Shown one piece after another: positions 1 to 8,388 of a DNA stretch of 64,000 nucleotides; position 1 is the stretch's first letter; every line of letters begins with the position of its first letter. The DNA lies in contig NZ_JACXZA010000008.1 in NCBI RefSeq assembly GCF_014779765.1, positions 124,001 to 188,000 of the forward strand. Reading direction: 5' to 3'. Position numbers and translations under genes: made by a program. The DNA comes from Paenibacillus terricola (GTDB lineage Bacteria; Bacillota; Bacilli; Paenibacillales; Paenibacillaceae). Below the pieces are notes generated by a model. It did not search any database. It was not told the DNA's origin and worked only from the letters and a program-made list of their open reading frames with translations.

Positions 1-843
1 CGGCAGCGGGCCCAATTCTGCATAACGGAGATTCTCCACGAGATGAACAGGATTCTTGGTGCCAACGATCGTCGTTGTCATGGAAGGGTGGGACAATGTG
101 AAGCGCAACAGGAATCCAGTCCGGTTCTCGCCATGCGCTAGCAGATCGTCCAGCTTCGCTTGCTCCCATGCGCTCCAACGATCCTCAGAACCGCGTCCGA
201 TACCCGGTTCGCCTTGGCCAACGCCGCCGCGAACGATGATGCCGGCCCCGGTACCAGCGGCTTTCGTTATCCAGTCCTCGTGTTCGCGTTCGACCGCGGA
301 GTAGGGCAGTTGGAACGTATCGAAAGTTCCCCAATCCACGAAGGGTGGAAGGTTCGGTAGGTAAGAGGATACGCCGATGTAACGGACTTTGCCGGTTGCC
401 TGAATTTCCTTCAGCACGTCGACCAGCGCACCTTCTTCGGCTTGCTGCGGTGTTGGTCCATGCAGCTGCCATACGTCGATATAGTCGGTTTTCATACGCT
501 GCAAACTTGTATCGATATTATGAAGCAAATTATCACGTGTCCAGATATGGGACGTCTCGTCATGATCGCCGCGGTCGGTAACGCAGCAGCCGCACTTCGT
601 CGCCAGAATGAATTCATCTCGGCGGTGGCTGATGAAGCGACCAATGAATTCTTCGCTCCGGCCATAATCGTAAGAGGTGTCGATCAGGTTGATGCCTGAG
701 TCGAGCACCGCATTCAAGATGCGATCCGCGTCTGCATCTTCGAGCGGTCTTCCGCTCCATACGCGCGGGCCGCGAATTTCCATGGCGCCGTAACTCAGTT
801 TGGTGACTTGCAATCCGGTACGGCCTAATGTCGCTTTGTCCAT
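1..843 (-). CDS. Aldo/keto reductase (3' end outside the window)
   Basis: NAD(P)H-dependent oxidoreductase of the aldo/keto reductase superfamily, cytosolic. The reading frame stays open to base 1, so the C-terminus is missing; 281 codons are present. It starts at ATG (841-843 complement) behind AAGGAG. The family tetrad is visible: Asp and Tyr in DTSYDYG, Lys in LATKCG and His in WQLHG. It is the last visible gene of a minus-strand operon with an RraA-like protein, an enolase-superfamily dehydratase and two SDRs, so it probably reduces or oxidises an intermediate of sugar-acid breakdown. The substrate cannot be read from the sequence. Confidence 0.9.
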   Translation of the reverse strand, partial: MDKATLGRTGLQVTKLSYGAMEIRGPRVWSGRPLEDADADRILNAVLDSGINLIDTSYDYGRSEEFIGRFISHRRDEFILATKCGCCVTDRGDHDETSHIWTRDNLLHNIDTSLQRMKTDYIDVWQLHGPTPQQAEEGALVDVLKEIQATGKVRYIGVSSYLPNLPPFVDWGTFDTFQLPYSAVEREHEDWITKAAGTGAGIIVRGGVGQGEPGIGRGSEDRWSAWEQAKLDDLLAHGENRTGFLLRFTLSHPSMTTTIVGTKNPVHLVENLRYAELGPLP

Positions 844-957
844 CGTTGCAGCTCCTTTTACCACTTTATAGCATCCAAGTCCTTTATATCATTTGGAATG
901 ATAGACTGGCAACCTGTAACGGGCGTTTTGATCTTATTAGCCACGATTTCTGTTTTC

Positions 958-1863
958 TCATAATCGGACATCGCTGGAGGGACCGCTGTTCTCGTTGCGG
1001 CGCGCTTCGTCCAGCTCGTGCTCCCAAGTCAAATGCCGATAAGGCGCAGCTGCATGGTCGGTGTCGAACCACTGCAAGAAATCGTCCCACATGGCCGTCG
1101 TCCAGGCTGCATCGATTTGCGCGGTCGTATACGTCTGGCTGTTCAAGCGGGCGAAGCCAAACACGTCGCGCACTTGTGATTTCTCCGCATGGGTTGCTGT
1201 CAGCTCCGCCAAGTGGGCGGGAATGAAGATGACACCAGCTGGCGTGCCTAGCACGACATCGCCCGGAAGGCAAATGGCTCGGCCGATGCGAGCGGGAACG
1301 TTCATGCCGACCATCGTAACGTCGCCGATCGCCGTCGGGTCGCTGCCGCGATAGTAAACATTAATGTTCTCGATCTGCGCAATTTGCTGATTATCCCGGA
1401 TGCCGCCCCAAATAACAGCGCCGCCAGTCTTCGTACGAGTAGATATAGCCGTAGACAGGTTGCCTCCTACATAGGTGCCTTGATAGATTTTATCGAACAT
1501 ATCGATGACGACGACGTCTTCTTCCTCCAGCGAATCGATTACCCATTGGTTGAAAAATCCTCTACGGCCCTCTTGCTCATGACCGTAATTCAGCAGTGTC
1601 TCATGCAGATCGGGACGCTTAGGCACCATAACAGCCGTAACCGCGCGGCCGACCATCACTTTGTTCGGATGAATGATCTTGAACTCGCCTTCGAATTGAT
1701 AGTGATAGCCTCTCGACCAGAGTGGTCCCCATGCTTCCTCCAGCGTGATCCTGCCTAGTCGCGCGAGTACGCTGGAAGGCACTTTGGGACGTCCGTCCGG
1801 GAAACGCTCGCCTTGCCACAATGGGGAAAGCTGAACTGTATCTTCCGCATTATTAAACTTCAT
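958..1863 (-). CDS. RraA-family protein (possible oxo-acid aldolase)
   Basis: About 301 residues, longer than classical RraA (about 160) because extra N- and C-terminal segments flank the core. The RraA core lies near residues 60-225, with Gly-rich GGNLSTAI, then GGAVIWGGIRD and the Asp/Arg-bearing stretch around PGDVVLG. Family members include RNase E inhibitors and metal-dependent HMG/CHA-type aldolases. Beside a dehydratase and dehydrogenases, an aldolase or decarboxylase role is the more natural inference. The start is set at ATG 1861-1863 because GAGGTG precedes it by a few bases; a further upstream GTG lies inside that ribosome-binding site. It lies 55 bp downstream of the dehydratase gene. 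Confidence 0.85.
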   Translation of the reverse strand: MKFNNAEDTVQLSPLWQGERFPDGRPKVPSSVLARLGRITLEEAWGPLWSRGYHYQFEGEFKIIHPNKVMVGRAVTAVMVPKRPDLHETLLNYGHEQEGRRGFFNQWVIDSLEEEDVVVIDMFDKIYQGTYVGGNLSTAISTRTKTGGAVIWGGIRDNQQIAQIENINVYYRGSDPTAIGDVTMVGMNVPARIGRAICLPGDVVLGTPAGVIFIPAHLAELTATHAEKSQVRDVFGFARLNSQTYTTAQIDAAWTTAMWDDFLQWFDTDHAAAPYRHLTWEHELDEARRNENSGPSSDVRL

Positions 1864-1918
1864 TATGGGCACCTCGCTTTATATTTATATAGATCTGATC
1901 CTTCGTACCACTTACCGC

Positions 1919-3304
1919 TCAGCTCCAAAGTCGGTCATTAGACCAATAATCGTTCCAATCGTCGGTTGGGAGCCACAGCCCAGGAATTTGCGGATGCAGA
2001 TGCTGCGCGATAACCTCGTCGTTAAGCGCTTCAATGCCAAGGCCTGGCGCATCTGGCACTTGGATAAATCCGTTCTGGACCAACGGTTTTGGCAGCTTGC
2101 TGACAATCAGATCGTCCCACCAATCCACATCGACGGAATGGTATTCGAGAGCCAGGAAGTTCTCCGTGGCGGCTGCGGCATGTACGGCTGCCAAGCAGGC
2201 GATCGGGCTCTCTGCCATATGGATGGCCATCGCGACTCCGTATTCCTGGGCCATGTCGCCGATTTTCTTCGTCTCCAGAATGCCGCCGGTCGTCAGCACG
2301 TCGGGATGGATGACGGATACGCCTCCGGATTCCAACAGAGGTCTGAAGTTCTCTTTGAGATAGATGTCTTCACCAGTGCAGATCGGAGTCGTTACGCTGC
2401 TTGCGAGCTGCGCATATTGCTTCGTGTACTGCCACGGGATCATGTCTTCCATCCAAGCCAGATTGTATTTGTCGATTCGACGGCCCAGCTTGATGCAATC
2501 TTGTAAGCCGATATGTCCAAAATGATCTACCGCGAGAGGGACCTCATAGCCGATGACTGAGCGAACGTCGGCGACATATTGTTCCAGCATGTCGAGACCT
2601 TTCTCGGTAACATGGATGCCCGTAAACGGATGCGCGATGTTATAGATATCGTAGTGGCGGTTGCGAATCTCTCTAAGCTCTTGTTCCGTGAAGTTCGAAT
2701 GCTTGCGTGAATACCAAGACTTGGACAATGCTTTCATTTCCTCGAGAAAACCAAGCGGGGCACTCAAGGTTCCCGGTTCATGAATGATTTGATTGATGCC
2801 TAGATCCATCTTAAGGAAGGTGAAGCCCTTCTCCATCCTTTTCTGCAACGCCAATCCCATTGCCAACCCCGTATCTTTACCGTCAACGTCGGTGTCGCAA
2901 TACATGCGGATTCGATCACGGAATTTGCCGCCAAGCATCTGATAGATGGGCATGCCGTAGGCTTTGCCTGCAATATCCCATAGGGCGATCTCAATGCCGC
3001 TCACGCCGCCGCCTTGACGAGCGTGTCCGCCGAATTGCTTAATTCTGCGGAACAGCTTGTCGATATTGCACGGATTCTCGCCTAGAAGTCTGCTCTTGAG
3101 CTGAAGGGCGAACTGTTTGTCGGCGCCGTCGCGCACTTCGCCGAAACCAATGATGCCTTGATTCGTGAACACTTTGATCAAGCTGCAGTGCATAGGTGCG
3201 CCTGCAATATCGGCAAATCGAATGTCGGTAATGCGAAGCTCCGAAGGTTTGGAGTTGGTGTTGACATAGGCTAGCGTGCTTTCAAAGTTTTCTACTTGAT
3301 TCAC
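1919..3304 (-). CDS. Enolase-superfamily sugar-acid dehydratase (MR/MLE type)
   Basis: Probable Mg2+-dependent dehydratase of an aldonic or uronic acid, of the mannonate/galactonate dehydratase-like branch. The barrel shows Lys in FLKMD, metal ligands Asp (LAVDHFG), Glu (WMEDMI) and Glu (CTGEDIY), then IHPDVLTTGG and the His of AIHMAESP. A roughly 60-residue insertion after the first lysine motif, containing WYSRKHSN, recalls ManD-type dehydratases. The GTG start at 3302-3304 has AAAGGAG at good spacing. An in-frame ATG at 3344-3346 would add 14 residues but has no clear ribosome-binding site. The exact substrate is not readable. Confidence 0.85.
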   Translation of the reverse strand: MNQVENFESTLAYVNTNSKPSELRITDIRFADIAGAPMHCSLIKVFTNQGIIGFGEVRDGADKQFALQLKSRLLGENPCNIDKLFRRIKQFGGHARQGGGVSGIEIALWDIAGKAYGMPIYQMLGGKFRDRIRMYCDTDVDGKDTGLAMGLALQKRMEKGFTFLKMDLGINQIIHEPGTLSAPLGFLEEMKALSKSWYSRKHSNFTEQELREIRNRHYDIYNIAHPFTGIHVTEKGLDMLEQYVADVRSVIGYEVPLAVDHFGHIGLQDCIKLGRRIDKYNLAWMEDMIPWQYTKQYAQLASSVTTPICTGEDIYLKENFRPLLESGGVSVIHPDVLTTGGILETKKIGDMAQEYGVAMAIHMAESPIACLAAVHAAAATENFLALEYHSVDVDWWDDLIVSKLPKPLVQNGFIQVPDAPGLGIEALNDEVIAQHLHPQIPGLWLPTDDWNDYWSNDRLWS

Positions 3305-3365
3305 GGGCAGTGCTCCTTTGCGGACTATAGTATTGGATAAGGTCATTTGGTTATCTCAAATCCGG

Positions 3366-4109
3366 TTACATCAACATGCCTCCACCATCCAAGCGGATCG
3401 TAGACCCTGTCATGAACGAGGTTTCGCCTGAGGCGATGTAACAGACTAGCGAAGCAACGTCCGCAGGCAGTCCGACGCGTCCAAGCGGGAATTTCTTGCG
3501 GTTAGGCTCTCGGTGGGATGCCTTGAATTTGCCGACGTCGATAGCGCCAGGCGCAATCGTATTGACCGTAATGCCATAACGCGCGAGTTCAAGGGCGCTT
3601 TCTCTGCCGAGCATCTTTATGCCGCCTTTGGACATGCAGTATACAGCGTCGAAGTCGGTCGGTCGTTTGCCGTGGACAGAGGAGATGTTAATAATCCGGC
3701 CGGCGTTCCGCTCTTTCATATAAGGGATAACCGCCTGCATGCACTGCCAGTACCCCTTCAGATTGATGTTCATAACGCGGTCGAATTGTTCCTCGGTATA
3801 TTCGAACCATTGGATGTTAAGCTGCAGTGCGGCATTGTTAACCAAAATGTCGATGCCGCCAAGCTCAGCTGCGACTGTATCGACCATGCGGACGATCTGC
3901 TCCCGTTCAGCGACATCCGCCTGCACGATCATACACGCTCCGCTGAACTCCTCGATGCGCTGCTGCGTGTCTCTAGCCCCGGCATCGCTCGAGTTATAGT
4001 GAATGGCAACCTTCACGCCACGCCTCGCAAGCTCGATGGCAACGCCTTTGCCGATGCCCGTACCTGCACCGGTGACGAGTGCCGATTTTCCTATCAAGCT
4101 CTGGTTCAT
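3366..4109 (-). CDS. SDR-family oxidoreductase (catalytically intact)
   Basis: Classical short-chain dehydrogenase/reductase of 247 residues, the usual length. The nucleotide-binding motif TGAGTGIG is at residues 13-20, NNAA follows beta-4, and the catalytic Ser (ISSVHGK) and Tyr-x-x-x-Lys (YCMSK) are intact. It ends with the usual LDGG stretch. Its ATG overlaps the stop of the upstream SDR gene (ATGA at 4106-4109), so the two are translationally coupled. It probably oxidises or reduces a sugar acid in the pathway of the neighbouring dehydratase. Compare the upstream partner, which has lost key residues. Confidence 0.92.
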   Translation of the reverse strand: MNQSLIGKSALVTGAGTGIGKGVAIELARRGVKVAIHYNSSDAGARDTQQRIEEFSGACMIVQADVAEREQIVRMVDTVAAELGGIDILVNNAALQLNIQWFEYTEEQFDRVMNINLKGYWQCMQAVIPYMKERNAGRIINISSVHGKRPTDFDAVYCMSKGGIKMLGRESALELARYGITVNTIAPGAIDVGKFKASHREPNRKKFPLGRVGLPADVASLVCYIASGETSFMTGSTIRLDGGGMLM

Positions 4110-4903
4110 TGCGATCGCGTCTCCCCCTCGGTGGGCTTGTTCATGCGATGATCCATATAATGCAGCAGGAAGCCGCCGTCCAGGCGAATATCGGCCCCGT
4201 TGAGATAGCCAGATTCCTCCCCGGCTAAGAAGTAGGCAAGATCGGCTAGATCATTGGCCGTTCCGAGCTTCGTGCCAGGGATCTTGTACCGGTAATCGTT
4301 ATAAAGTCCCGTAATATCACTTTGAAATGAAACGTCTGAGCCTTCGACGGGGCCCATCTCAATCACATTGACGCGGATGCCAGCCCGGCCGAGGAATAGC
4401 GCCGCTTCATGCGCCAGCATCTTCACTGCGCCTTGCGAGGCGCTATAAGCGAAGGACATTCCTGTTGGCTTCTCGTTGTGAATGGAGCTGACGAAGATCA
4501 TGCTGCCGCTGCCTCTATCCGTCATTCGTCTGCCGAACGTCTGGGTGCAGAAGAAGGCAGACTTGGCATTTCGCTGCATGATCTCGACAAATTCCGATTC
4601 AACGCAGCTTTCGACACGGGCAGGTCTAATTAAGCTGCAATTGTGAATCATGACGTCGACGGGGCCAAGCAGCTTCTCGGCCTGATCCAGCATAGTCGTT
4701 AAGTCGTGGCTGCTGCATAGATCAGCGTGGGTAATGAGTACCTTGGAGCCAGCGGCTCGGCAGAAGAGGATGACGTCTTCCCATTCCTTGACTTCTTGCG
4801 AACTGTTCAGAATCAGATCCGAACCGCCAGCGCTAAATCGTGCGATTAGACCTTCGCCGGACCAGCTATCGGCATCCGCGATGAACACTACTTTCCTAGG
4901 CAA
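4106..4903 (-). CDS. Divergent SDR-family protein lacking the catalytic lysine
   Basis: SDR fold of 265 residues, first gene of the minus-strand operon. The N-terminal glycine motif is degenerate (ADADSWSGEG instead of TGxxxGxG), and the active-site motif reads YSASQ, with Gln in place of the catalytic Lys; the codon is CAA. The Ser upstream (VSSIH) and the C-terminal LDGG stretch remain. It may be a non-catalytic partner of the intact SDR to which it is translationally coupled, or it may have an altered cofactor site. It begins at TTG (4901-4903) behind a G-rich ribosome-binding site; no better-placed ATG is seen. Confidence 0.8.
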   Translation of the reverse strand: MPRKVVFIADADSWSGEGLIARFSAGGSDLILNSSQEVKEWEDVILFCRAAGSKVLITHADLCSSHDLTTMLDQAEKLLGPVDVMIHNCSLIRPARVESCVESEFVEIMQRNAKSAFFCTQTFGRRMTDRGSGSMIFVSSIHNEKPTGMSFAYSASQGAVKMLAHEAALFLGRAGIRVNVIEMGPVEGSDVSFQSDITGLYNDYRYKIPGTKLGTANDLADLAYFLAGEESGYLNGADIRLDGGFLLHYMDHRMNKPTEGETRSQ

Positions 4904-5184
4904 ACCGTGTACACCCCCTCATGAATGATGGATTTCCTACGGTCAATAGTTTCTCGTTACATGACCATCTTACCGAGCGTTCGAAGCGAAATGCGATGCT
5001 GTAAAATTACGATTTTGTTTGTTTTTTAACCACATATGAATTTTGAATCTTCCAAGCTTCCTGGAAGAACAAATTCATATTGGCGATAAAACCTATCTCT
5101 ACGCGCGGTCGCTCATCCCTGAATTGCCTCGATAGAGGTTTTCTCATGGTCGATGAAGCGAAATGTAAGCGATTAATTTTCATC

Positions 5185-5213
5185 TTGACATTCCTGTTAC
5201 AAGCGACTAGCAT
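5185..5213 (+). promoter_or_regulatory. Sigma-A promoter of gntR
   Basis: TTGACA at 5185-5190, a 17-bp spacer and TAGCAT at 5208-5213. Transcription would begin just before or inside the palindrome at 5223-5236, so a repressor bound there would block it. Confidence 0.55.
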
Positions 5214-5222
5214 CGAATTATC

Positions 5223-5236
5223 GATTATCGATAATC
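5223..5236. promoter_or_regulatory. Palindromic operator, probably for the GntR/FCD regulator
   Basis: Perfect 14-bp palindrome GATTATCGATAATC, with a further overlapping ATTATCGAT half just upstream. It lies about 10 bp past the promoter -10 box and 38 bp before the gntR start. FCD-type GntR proteins usually bind short AT-rich palindromes in their own control region. Assignment to this regulator is inference. Confidence 0.5.
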
Positions 5237-5274
5237 CATACCAAAACTTCCATATCACAAGGTGGTGAGAGCAC

Positions 5275-5928
5275 GTGTCCATCGAAACAGCAAGTTCAGC
5301 GCCAAGTCCAATCTCTCTAAGCGAGCATGTCTATATCACCTTGAAGAGACAGATTATGAAGGGTGAACTGCTGCCCGGACACCGCATGATCGTTCTGGAT
5401 ATCGCCAAACAATTCAGCGTCAGTCAGGCGCCTGTCAGAGAAGCGCTCGAGAGGCTGAAGCAGGAAGGTCTCATTGTCGGCAGGATGAATAAAGGGTCAG
5501 CCGTTTCCGAGATTACAGCCCAGGAAATACGAGACATCTACGAGCTGCGTCAACTGGTCGAAGGCAATGCTCTTCGCGCCACGATGAAAGTGTTGGAGGC
5601 CAAGGATATCGCTTACCTTGAGGGCGTCATTGCCGGGATGAGGGAAGCGATTGATAAAGAGGACCCGTACCGGCTCGTCGAGTTGGATATGCTCTTTCAC
5701 GGTTACTTCTATTTGCGGAGCGGGAACGCACTGCTATACGACATTTGGAACAGTATCAAGACGAAGATTATGCGCTTTATCTCAATCACTAACCAGGATC
5801 ACCCCGGCTACTCGATTCCTGATTCCCATTCCGAAATATTGGAGCTTATCAAATCAGGTGACGTCGATCGTACGGAAGAGAATCTGATAAGAGGTTTGGA
5901 TTTCTATAAGAATTACACCGGAGAATAG
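5275..5928 (+). CDS. GntR-family transcriptional regulator, FCD type
   Basis: 217 residues. The winged helix-turn-helix is at about 15-80, including the recognition segment VSQAPVREALERL, and an all-helical FCD ligand domain is at about 85-215. The FCD metal-site pattern is visible: Asp and His in DMLFH and a later His in HSEIL. Such regulators sense small organic or sugar acids. Position between two divergent sugar-acid gene sets suggests it represses one or both and is released by a pathway intermediate. GTG start at 5275 behind AAGGTGG. It is followed within 52 bp by an AraC-type gene. Confidence 0.92.
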   Translation: MSIETASSAPSPISLSEHVYITLKRQIMKGELLPGHRMIVLDIAKQFSVSQAPVREALERLKQEGLIVGRMNKGSAVSEITAQEIRDIYELRQLVEGNALRATMKVLEAKDIAYLEGVIAGMREAIDKEDPYRLVELDMLFHGYFYLRSGNALLYDIWNSIKTKIMRFISITNQDHPGYSIPDSHSEILELIKSGDVDRTEENLIRGLDFYKNYTGE

Positions 5929-5980
5929 CACGGGAGTCGTCATTCGTTATTTATCCTTTCTCTAGAGAGGAGTGTCGATT

Positions 5981-7138
5981 ATGATGCAAGGGGCAATGGT
6001 TCGTGTCCGAACGCTGAACGATCTGCTCCCCGGCAGAAGCTATGCCACCGGAGATATGAAGAGACACCTAGAAGAGAACGGGCATCACGCGTATTACGTT
6101 TACCCTGCGCTGGCTTTGTTCAGCGTCATTACCGCGGAGGTGGATTTATGGTCTCGAAGACATGCGGTCGATGAACTGTATGCCATTATTAACCGTCATG
6201 CACCTGGCAATACCGCAATCCTTCCAGATGACAAGGGGCATGTCGGCGTTATTTTCTCATGGGATGACCGCGAATTAATTACGGATTTGTACAGCAGCAT
6301 CATTAGCCATTTTAGCCATGAACACAGCCCCAGCCCTCCATTGATCTCGCTTGGCATTAGCAACCCTTATCCGCATCTATCGGATCTGCATCATAGTTAC
6401 GAGCAAGCTGTCCTCGCATTGAAACATCGATTCTACCTTAATCAATCACAGCCGATATACTTCAGCAGTATGACCGAGTACGCGAATGACACTGAATATC
6501 CTCTAGCGATGGAGGATGAGCTTCTGCATCTTCTAACTAGCGACTCCATCACCGAATGTGCAACAACCAAGAAAGCGGTGGAACGCTTCTACGAATCGTT
6601 AACGCGAAACGGCCCTTTGCCGGTCTCCAAAGTCGTTGACGTAACGTTACAGCTTCTGGTCAGCTTGCAGCTTCGGGTCAAATCCGCATTAGGCCAGCCT
6701 CATCTATGCAGTACTCCTGATATTACGGCGTTCATGCAGCTGCGCACGCTGGAAGAATTGAAAGCTGCCGTATGTCAATCGATCAAGGGACTAGGGGGGA
6801 CCTCTTACACCTCAGACTGCCTTGATCACAAATTAATTAAAAAAGCGGTCACTTTAATGGAAGAAGAATATGACCGGGCATCGCTTCATTACGTCGCCGA
6901 TAAAGTATTCATTACGCCTGCCTACTTAAGCTCTCTATTCAAATCGAAAATGGGCATCACGTTTATCGAGCATCTTACCCGTATACGAATTTCCAACGCC
7001 AAGAAACTGCTCAAACAAACCCATCTGAAAAACTATGAGGTCGCTGAACGAGTTGGCTATAACGACTCTCGTTACTTCAGTCAAATTTTCAAGAAGATGG
7101 TCGGGTTGTCGCCGAGCGGATTCCGAGACGCCAATTAA
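5981..7138 (+). CDS. AraC-family regulator (YesN-like, no receiver domain)
   Basis: About 385 residues. The N-terminal two thirds resembles the linker region of YesN-type response regulators, including the YEQAVLALKHRFYL stretch, but no phosphoacceptor receiver precedes it. The C-terminal 100 residues form the double helix-turn-helix AraC domain (ITPAYLSSLFKSKMG and NDSRYFSQIFKKM). It probably senses a ligand directly. The start is ATG 5981, 8 bp past AGAGAGGAG; an upstream in-frame GTG at 5972 overlaps that site. It sits between gntR and the mannonate dehydratase gene with short gaps, so it is likely in one transcript with both. Confidence 0.88.
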   Translation: MMQGAMVRVRTLNDLLPGRSYATGDMKRHLEENGHHAYYVYPALALFSVITAEVDLWSRRHAVDELYAIINRHAPGNTAILPDDKGHVGVIFSWDDRELITDLYSSIISHFSHEHSPSPPLISLGISNPYPHLSDLHHSYEQAVLALKHRFYLNQSQPIYFSSMTEYANDTEYPLAMEDELLHLLTSDSITECATTKKAVERFYESLTRNGPLPVSKVVDVTLQLLVSLQLRVKSALGQPHLCSTPDITAFMQLRTLEELKAAVCQSIKGLGGTSYTSDCLDHKLIKKAVTLMEEEYDRASLHYVADKVFITPAYLSSLFKSKMGITFIEHLTRIRISNAKKLLKQTHLKNYEVAERVGYNDSRYFSQIFKKMVGLSPSGFRDAN

Positions 7139-7195
7139 CGATAGATACAATTGCAATGGGGGTTATTAACGAGAATATAAGGAGCGTGTTCCTTC

Positions 7196-8203
7196 ATGAA
7201 GCTAGCCGAGTTTTTCACGTCCCATCCGAACCAGTTATGGCATCTCGCGAAGCAGATGGGCGTAGACTACGCCGTTGGTCCGCTGCCTAGAGAAGAGAAC
7301 GTCATGAAGCCTTGGGATTATATGAATCTGCTCCACATGAAGCAGCGCTACGAGAATCATGGGATCGAGCTGCTTGTTATCGAATCAGCCCCGCCGACGA
7401 ATAAGATCAAGCTCGGGCTGCCGGGCCGCGATGAAGAAATCGAATGGATGGGGCAGCTCATATCGAATATGGGTGCGCTTGGCATTCCCGTCCTATGCTA
7501 CAACTTTATGGCGCAATTCAATTGGTTCCGAACGTCGACGACGACGCGTACCCGCGGCGGAGCGCTTGTGTCCAGTTATGACCATTCCCTGATAAAGAAT
7601 GCGCCGCTTACGGAAGCGGGCATCGTTACCGAAGATCAGTTGTGGGACAATCTGCAATATTACCTGGAGAGAATCGTCCCGATTGCCGAGAAAGCGAAGG
7701 TTAAGCTGGCGTTGCATCCTGACGATCCCCCTATTAGCCCGATCCGTGGCGTATCTCGCATTCTCCGAAATGCGGAGGCGCTGCAGCGCGCGATCGATCT
7801 TGTGCCGAGCGAATACAGCGGGATTACGCTATGCCAAGGCACGCTGGCGACAGCAGGCGAACATATTCCGGATGTCATTCGCCATTTTGCGAGACAGGAC
7901 AAGCTATTCTTCGTGCATTTCCGCGATGTTGTCGGGACGCCGGACAAATTCCATGAGACGTTCCATGATGATGGCCAGACCGATATGTACGAGGCGATGA
8001 AAGTGTATTATGAGGTCGGATTCGACGGACCGGCGAGACCCGACCATGTCCCAACAATGGAAGGGGAAGATAATACGAATCCCGGATACGAAACGCTTGG
8101 GCGACTTTATGGTGTGGGCTATATCAAAGGGCTGATGGAGGCTGCTGCGGCGGAACGGAAGAACTCGTCGATCGGGAGCCTGAACGTCATAGCGGTTCAA
8201 TAG
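7196..8203 (+). CDS. uxuA: D-mannonate dehydratase, UxuA family
   Basis: Converts D-mannonate to 2-keto-3-deoxy-D-gluconate in glucuronate breakdown; cytosolic, metal dependent. The 335-residue TIM-barrel protein carries UxuA metal-site motifs: His in ALHPDDPP, Cys in CQGT, His in FVHFRD and Asp-His in RPDHVP. AAGGAG precedes the ATG. It is the last gene of the gntR-araC-uxuA set and is closed by a strong terminator. The usual partners (uronate isomerase, fructuronate reductase, KDG kinase, KDPG aldolase) are not in this window, although the nearby SDR genes could supply a reductase. Confidence 0.93.
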   Translation: MKLAEFFTSHPNQLWHLAKQMGVDYAVGPLPREENVMKPWDYMNLLHMKQRYENHGIELLVIESAPPTNKIKLGLPGRDEEIEWMGQLISNMGALGIPVLCYNFMAQFNWFRTSTTTRTRGGALVSSYDHSLIKNAPLTEAGIVTEDQLWDNLQYYLERIVPIAEKAKVKLALHPDDPPISPIRGVSRILRNAEALQRAIDLVPSEYSGITLCQGTLATAGEHIPDVIRHFARQDKLFFVHFRDVVGTPDKFHETFHDDGQTDMYEAMKVYYEVGFDGPARPDHVPTMEGEDNTNPGYETLGRLYGVGYIKGLMEAAAAERKNSSIGSLNVIAVQ

Positions 8204-8214
8204 ATAGAGAAGGA

Positions 8215-8248
8215 AGAGCTATGCAGCTGCGGCTGCATAGCTCTTTTT
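8215..8248 (+). terminator. Rho-independent terminator after mannonate dehydratase
   Basis: Perfect 13-bp stem (8215-8227 with 8232-8244), a TGCG loop and a following T run. Confidence 0.9.
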
Positions 8249-8329
8249 GTGCGCCCAAAATGTCTTATTAAAGAGACTATCAAGAGTGTAAAAAAACAAA
8301 CCATTTCATAATTCTATCGCATGTTCATC

Positions 8330-8343
8330 TGTAAGCGATTTCA
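8330..8343 (+). promoter_or_regulatory. CcpA catabolite-response element (cre)
   Basis: TGTAAGCGATTTCA matches the Firmicute cre consensus TGWAANCGNTNWCA at every position. It lies 46 bp before the first permease gene, so glucose repression of the importer is expected. Confidence 0.7.
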
Positions 8344-8388
8344 ATAAGATTAGCTCTATAGAATCTGTGAGGGGGGGATGAACGTGAG

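Larger units (their letters stand above)
4904..5274. other. Divergent intergenic control region
   Basis: 371 bp between the minus-strand SDR operon and the plus-strand gntR gene. No credible gene is seen. On the plus strand it holds a TTGACA/TAGCAT promoter (5185-5213), a partial CcpA-like box at 5164-5177 and a 14-bp palindrome at 5223-5236. The promoter of the leftward operon was not pinpointed. Confidence 0.7.

Noticed and set aside
5164-5177. CcpA-like box TGTAAGCGATTAAT upstream of gntR
   Set aside because: The last two consensus positions fail, unlike the perfect site at 8330, so it is not called as a site.
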